Below, one piece after another: positions 33,567 to 35,830 of a stretch of DNA of 35,830 bases. The notes below the pieces were generated by a model. That model ran no database searches. It was given only the letters and a program-made list of their open reading frames with translations, and was not told the origin of the DNA. The translations under genes and the position numbers were made by a program. The stretch lies in contig DASRSD010000182.1 in the NCBI GenBank assembly GCA_035656635.1, positions 1-35,830 of the forward strand. The letters are read 5' to 3'. The stretch's first letter is position 1; each line of letters opens with the position of its first letter. The DNA comes from Pirellulales bacterium (GTDB lineage: Bacteria; Planctomycetota; Planctomycetia; Pirellulales; JADZDJ01).

Positions 33567-33681
33567 GCGGGTCGCGCTAGCGACAAGAGGCCGCTTGAAA
33601 ATGGTTGCATCAACGCAAAGGCAAACTTCAGCGAAGACCTCTTGCGGCTCTCGCCGCCCGGACAATTTGTCCGGGCCACCC
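33567..33681. repeat. RAYT-associated repeat, copy 5 (5' truncated, diverged)
   Basis: This unit lacks the left terminal palindrome and starts at GGGTCGCGCTAGCGACAAGA. The middle has changed (ATGGTTGCATCAACGCAAAG), but the right end CGGACAATTTGTCCGGGCCA is kept. It lies about 50 bases beyond the stop of the convergent DUF1559 gene. Confidence 0.8.
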
Positions 33682-33732
33682 TGCCGCAGAAAAAAATAGG
33701 ATTCTAACCAAGCCGGCGGCTGGGTCAGCAAG

Positions 33733-35154
33733 TTAGAAATCGATTTGGAACGATTGATTATCTGCGCGGTTGGCGAGCCATTGGTGGATGCCCGCTTTGG
33801 TACGGGCAGGCACGCCGGCAGGTGGATTGGGATTTGCCGAATCGATGCTATAGGGAATCGAATGGACCGAACCGTCACAGAAGACCATATTGAAGGTCGA
33901 AATGTGACCCCCACCCCAACAGTTATAATCGTCGGTGCCCTTCGCATCGTGTTTAGGTGGCTGATAGGCAGAAACGTACATGTCATTGTCGAAACCGACC
34001 CAAGCCCATTCATTATCAGCAATGTCAGTTCCCAAATCGTATAGATCGATATCCAAGTACTTTTCTCCCACCATATAGGTGTGACTCAGGCCATCGGTAA
34101 TGTCCTTGCTGCGAATCGTGCTCCGCTGAAATGACACACCAGTGCATGAATTTGTAAGGCCGGTAGGCCATTGGAAATTGGTTGGCGGCGGAATGGTCAT
34201 TGGGGCAGTATCTGCTGGCGAACTAAGATTATTCATTTCATTGCCATATTTCGATGAAATGATAGTGTTCGAAGCATTAGGAAAATAGAATTTGATTGGA
34301 TTGGCATCGCCACAGTTCGCGCTGTAGTCGGACCGGGCCACTTTTGTTACACCATTGCTATTACCGGGCGTGATGCCTGCATTGTAAACCGTTTCGTTAT
34401 TGGGAGCTGCACTGATAAATGGATATGCGGTCAGTTCAGAGCGCCGTGATGGACATAAAAACGTAGGGACATAAGTTTGCATCTGTTGTGCCAAGGCATT
34501 AAATTTTTGAGCGCTTCCCTCCGCGGTGCCTTTACCCATTTCCCATAACGGGCGTTGTTCCATGAAAGGTAAGCAACTATATGCCCACCCGCCAGGCTGG
34601 CTCGCACCAAAACCATAATTCGGGTCGCCAGTTCGCGACCAGCTCCAGCCGCCGCTAGGGAAGAACTTCTGCGCATCGTAATGGGTTTGCCACGCGAGGC
34701 CAATTTGCTTCAAATTATTTTTGCACTCGCTGCGCCGGGCGGCTTCGCGGGCGGCCTGCACGGCGGGCAATAACAGGGCAATCAAAATTCCGATGATGGC
34801 AATCACTACCAGCAACTCGACCAGCGTGAAGGCGTGGGCTGAATGCGGAATGGGGAATGCGGAATGGGGAATGGGAGCATCGCCTGCGCGCTGCCCACTG
34901 ACCACTGACACCTGATTCCCGAGTGTGCGGTGAGGAGTGCGGGATGAGCGGTGGGCTGAATGCGGAATGGGGAATGCGGAATGGGGAATGGGAGTGAGCG
35001 GGTGAGCAGGTGATGGGGTGCGGAGCGCGGGACGAGAATCGGAGTTGGTGCGCTGGCGGTCAGACATCGGGCTGGGGACAGCCCGGCTCGGACTTGACCA
35101 CTGACCACTGACCACCGATCCCTGACCATTGACCACTGCCGGATAAGAGTGCAC
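33733..35154 (-). CDS. DUF1559 family pseudopilin-like protein with expanded leader
   Basis: This belongs to the very abundant planctomycete DUF1559 family. A type IV pilin-like N-terminal signal and helix ([20 protein letters not shown], starting at Phe109) leads into [20 protein letters not shown]. The C-terminus has the family signature with [17 protein letters not shown]. The frame is open far upstream. I choose GTG 35154, which follows GGGAGGT at a good distance, giving 473 residues. ATG 35067 and GTG 34911 are alternatives. The 108 residues before Phe109 are made largely from translated repeats (VVSGQ and PIPHSAF units), including a perfect 44-bp duplication. The residue before the cleavage site is Ala rather than Gly. 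Export and processing are uncertain. Confidence 0.8.
   Translation of the reverse strand: MHSYPAVVNGQGSVVSGQWSSPSRAVPSPMSDRQRTNSDSRPALRTPSPAHPLTPIPHSAFPIPHSAHRSSRTPHRTLGNQVSVVSGQRAGDAPIPHSAFPIPHSAHAFTLVELLVVIAIIGILIALLLPAVQAAREAARRSECKNNLKQIGLAWQTHYDAQKFFPSGGWSWSRTGDPNYGFGASQPGGWAYSCLPFMEQRPLWEMGKGTAEGSAQKFNALAQQMQTYVPTFLCPSRRSELTAYPFISAAPNNETVYNAGITPGNSNGVTKVARSDYSANCGDANPIKFYFPNASNTIISSKYGNEMNNLSSPADTAPMTIPPPTNFQWPTGLTNSCTGVSFQRSTIRSKDITDGLSHTYMVGEKYLDIDLYDLGTDIADNEWAWVGFDNDMYVSAYQPPKHDAKGTDDYNCWGGGHISTFNMVFCDGSVHSIPYSIDSANPNPPAGVPARTKAGIHQWLANRADNQSFQIDF
34834..34877. repeat. 44-bp direct repeat, copy A
   Basis: This 44-bp unit of GCGGAATGGGGAAT-type tandem sequence (starts GTGGGCTGAATGCGGAATGG, ends GGGAATGGGAG) is identical to 34951-34994. 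The two copies are 117 bases apart, a multiple of three, so the DUF1559 frame is kept through both. Confidence 0.9.
34951..34994. repeat. 44-bp direct repeat, copy B
   Basis: This is an exact second copy of 34834-34877. It is translated on the minus strand as [14 protein letters not shown], as in copy A. Shorter relatives of the unit are found in the nuoD-nuoE spacer. Confidence 0.9.
35086..35146. repeat. TGACCACTGACCAC-type degenerate tandem repeat
   Basis: The unit TGACCAC(T/C) is repeated several times (GACTTGACCACTGACCACTG, then ACCACCGATCCCTGACCATT, then GACCACTG). A short second block is at about 34896-34911. It is read on the minus strand as [14 protein letters not shown] in the lengthened DUF1559 leader. 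Confidence 0.7.
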
Positions 35155-35160
35155 GGAACA

Positions 35161-35167
35161 CCTCCCA
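35161..35167 (-). promoter_or_regulatory. Shine-Dalgarno site GGGAGGT before GTG start of DUF1559 gene
   Basis: On the minus strand GGGAGGT lies about six bases before the GTG at 35154-35152. It is the best ribosome site in the long open stretch and decides the start chosen for the DUF1559 gene. Confidence 0.5.
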
Positions 35168-35636
35168 CACATAAAGAGGACGGATTTCGATAAAAAATTC
35201 GGCCCACACTTTTTCCGGGCGACGCGCCGCCGCTCGGAATCATTTTGCGCGTCACCGGCGCGCGCGGCCGACGAAATGGAGCTTCGTCGTAGCCTCTCCC
35301 CAGAACCCAGCGACCCGTACCCAGCGATCCGTTCACCAACCCCACAACTTGCAACGAATGACATGCCCGGTCTATTACAGCGCGGCGAATTGGAAACGTT
35401 CGCTGCGCCGTTCGATCGGTCGGCCGCGCGGCGCACCAAAGCCCCGGCGGCGACAAATCGCTATACGCTATTTTCGATTCAGCGCTGAATTGCCCTGAAA
35501 TAAGTCATCGGAAGATTTACCCCACGGACGTACTGCTCCCAACCCACATAGGGCAATATATTAGAGGGTGTGAAAAAACGCAATAAAAGTCCCAATTTTT
35601 TAGCCCGGGGCAGTTTGCGGGGCGGTGGAAAAGGCC

Positions 35637-35657
35637 GCCCGACTGACACAGTCGGGC
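35637..35657. repeat. REP-like perfect hairpin
   Basis: GCCCGACTG and CAGTCGGGC are exact inverses around ACA. It is not followed by a T run or placed at a gene end, so a REP-type palindrome is more likely than a terminator. Confidence 0.5.
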
Positions 35658-35747
35658 TATATAAGCGTCCGGCCAGGTTAACCGGCTTGGGTTCCGAGGG
35701 CTCGGCGGCCTCGACCCCGGCCACCCGGCCACCCATCGATTCTCCTG

Positions 35748-35782
35748 CACCCTCACCCCCTGTCCTCTCCCGCCGGGCGAGG
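35748..35782. repeat. Palindromic repeat, fourth copy
   Basis: CACCCTCACCCCCTGTCCTC followed by TCCCGCCGGGCGAGG is the same element as in nuoG, nuoA and at 29158, in plus orientation relative to the CCCTCACCCC arm. Confidence 0.7.
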
Positions 35783-35797
35783 TGGCGCAAAAAAGAA

Positions 35798-35830
35798 CCC
35801 TTCGCAGGTGGGGCAGGTACCTACGAAGGG
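35798..35830 (-). terminator. Terminator-like hairpin at window edge
   Basis: CCCTTCGCAGGT (35798-35809) pairs with ACCTACGAAGGG (35819-35830) with one mismatch. On the minus strand it is followed by TTCTTTTTT. It would end a minus-strand gene that lies beyond the right edge. Confidence 0.5.

Larger units (their letters stand above)
35168..35830. other. Intergenic region at right edge, repeats only
   Basis: No gene is supported. The stretch holds the presumed promoter of the DUF1559 gene, a REP-like hairpin (35637-35657), a reversed copy of the palindromic repeat (35748-35782) and a terminator-like hairpin at the window edge (35798-35830). Confidence 0.5.

Noticed and set aside
32396-33681. 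Possible CRISPR array because of repeated units near a nuclease-like gene
   Set aside because: Units are about 142 bp with inverted ends and nearly identical throughout; there are no short repeats with unique spacers.
33360-34022. Minus-strand frame of 220 codons across repeats and the end of the DUF1559 gene
   Set aside because: Mostly translated repeat units, in a different frame from the real gene.
35479-35790. Minus-strand frame of 103 codons at the right edge
   Set aside because: It reads through a palindromic repeat and a REP-like hairpin; no protein-like pattern.

Overview
The window looks like part of a Planctomycetes chromosome, probably a Pirellulales-like lineage. This is inferred from family content: a DUF1559 pseudopilin-like protein, a secreted dockerin/RTX protein with a planctomycete-type FEPLxDR N-terminus, a secreted S9 peptidase carrying a VHL-like beta domain, and hopanoid genes of the shc/hpnH type. 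No rRNA or tRNA gene was recognised.

Left part (1-9007, plus strand): a secreted S9 (DPP-IV type) peptidase is translationally coupled to a glutathione peroxidase. Next comes a hopanoid block: squalene-hopene cyclase, the radical SAM protein HpnH, a membrane M50 (site-2 type) protease and an SGNH-fold hydrolase-like protein. Shc makes the hopene skeleton and HpnH adds the adenosyl side chain; the last two genes have no assigned role.

Middle (9008-13196): a very small lysine-rich gene (21 codons) has its own Shine-Dalgarno sequence and terminator. On the minus strand follow the Mrp/ApbC Fe-S carrier ATPase and a two-gene unit made of a degenerate receiver-like protein and a PAS-AAA-Fis protein that has lost the hallmarks of a sigma-54 activator. 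A small frameshifted reading frame lies between this unit and the nuo operon.

Centre (13197-28607, minus strand): a complete fourteen-gene nuoABCDEFGHIJKLMN operon for respiratory complex I, in canonical order, with cluster-ligand cysteines visible in NuoB, E, F, G and I. Its spacers and even its genes are decorated with short repeats. The same palindromic repeat is read in two different frames inside nuoG and nuoA, and an inverted-repeat element separates nuoD from nuoC.

Right part (28608-35830): a repeat-bearing intergenic region, the dockerin/RTX protein (minus), a small XRE regulator with an upstream palindrome, a RAYT (REP-associated tyrosine transposase) flanked by five copies of a ~142-bp element with 12-bp terminal inverted repeats, and a DUF1559 pilin-like gene whose leader has been lengthened by in-frame copies of intergenic repeats. 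The recurring theme is invasion of genes and spacers by small non-autonomous repeats.
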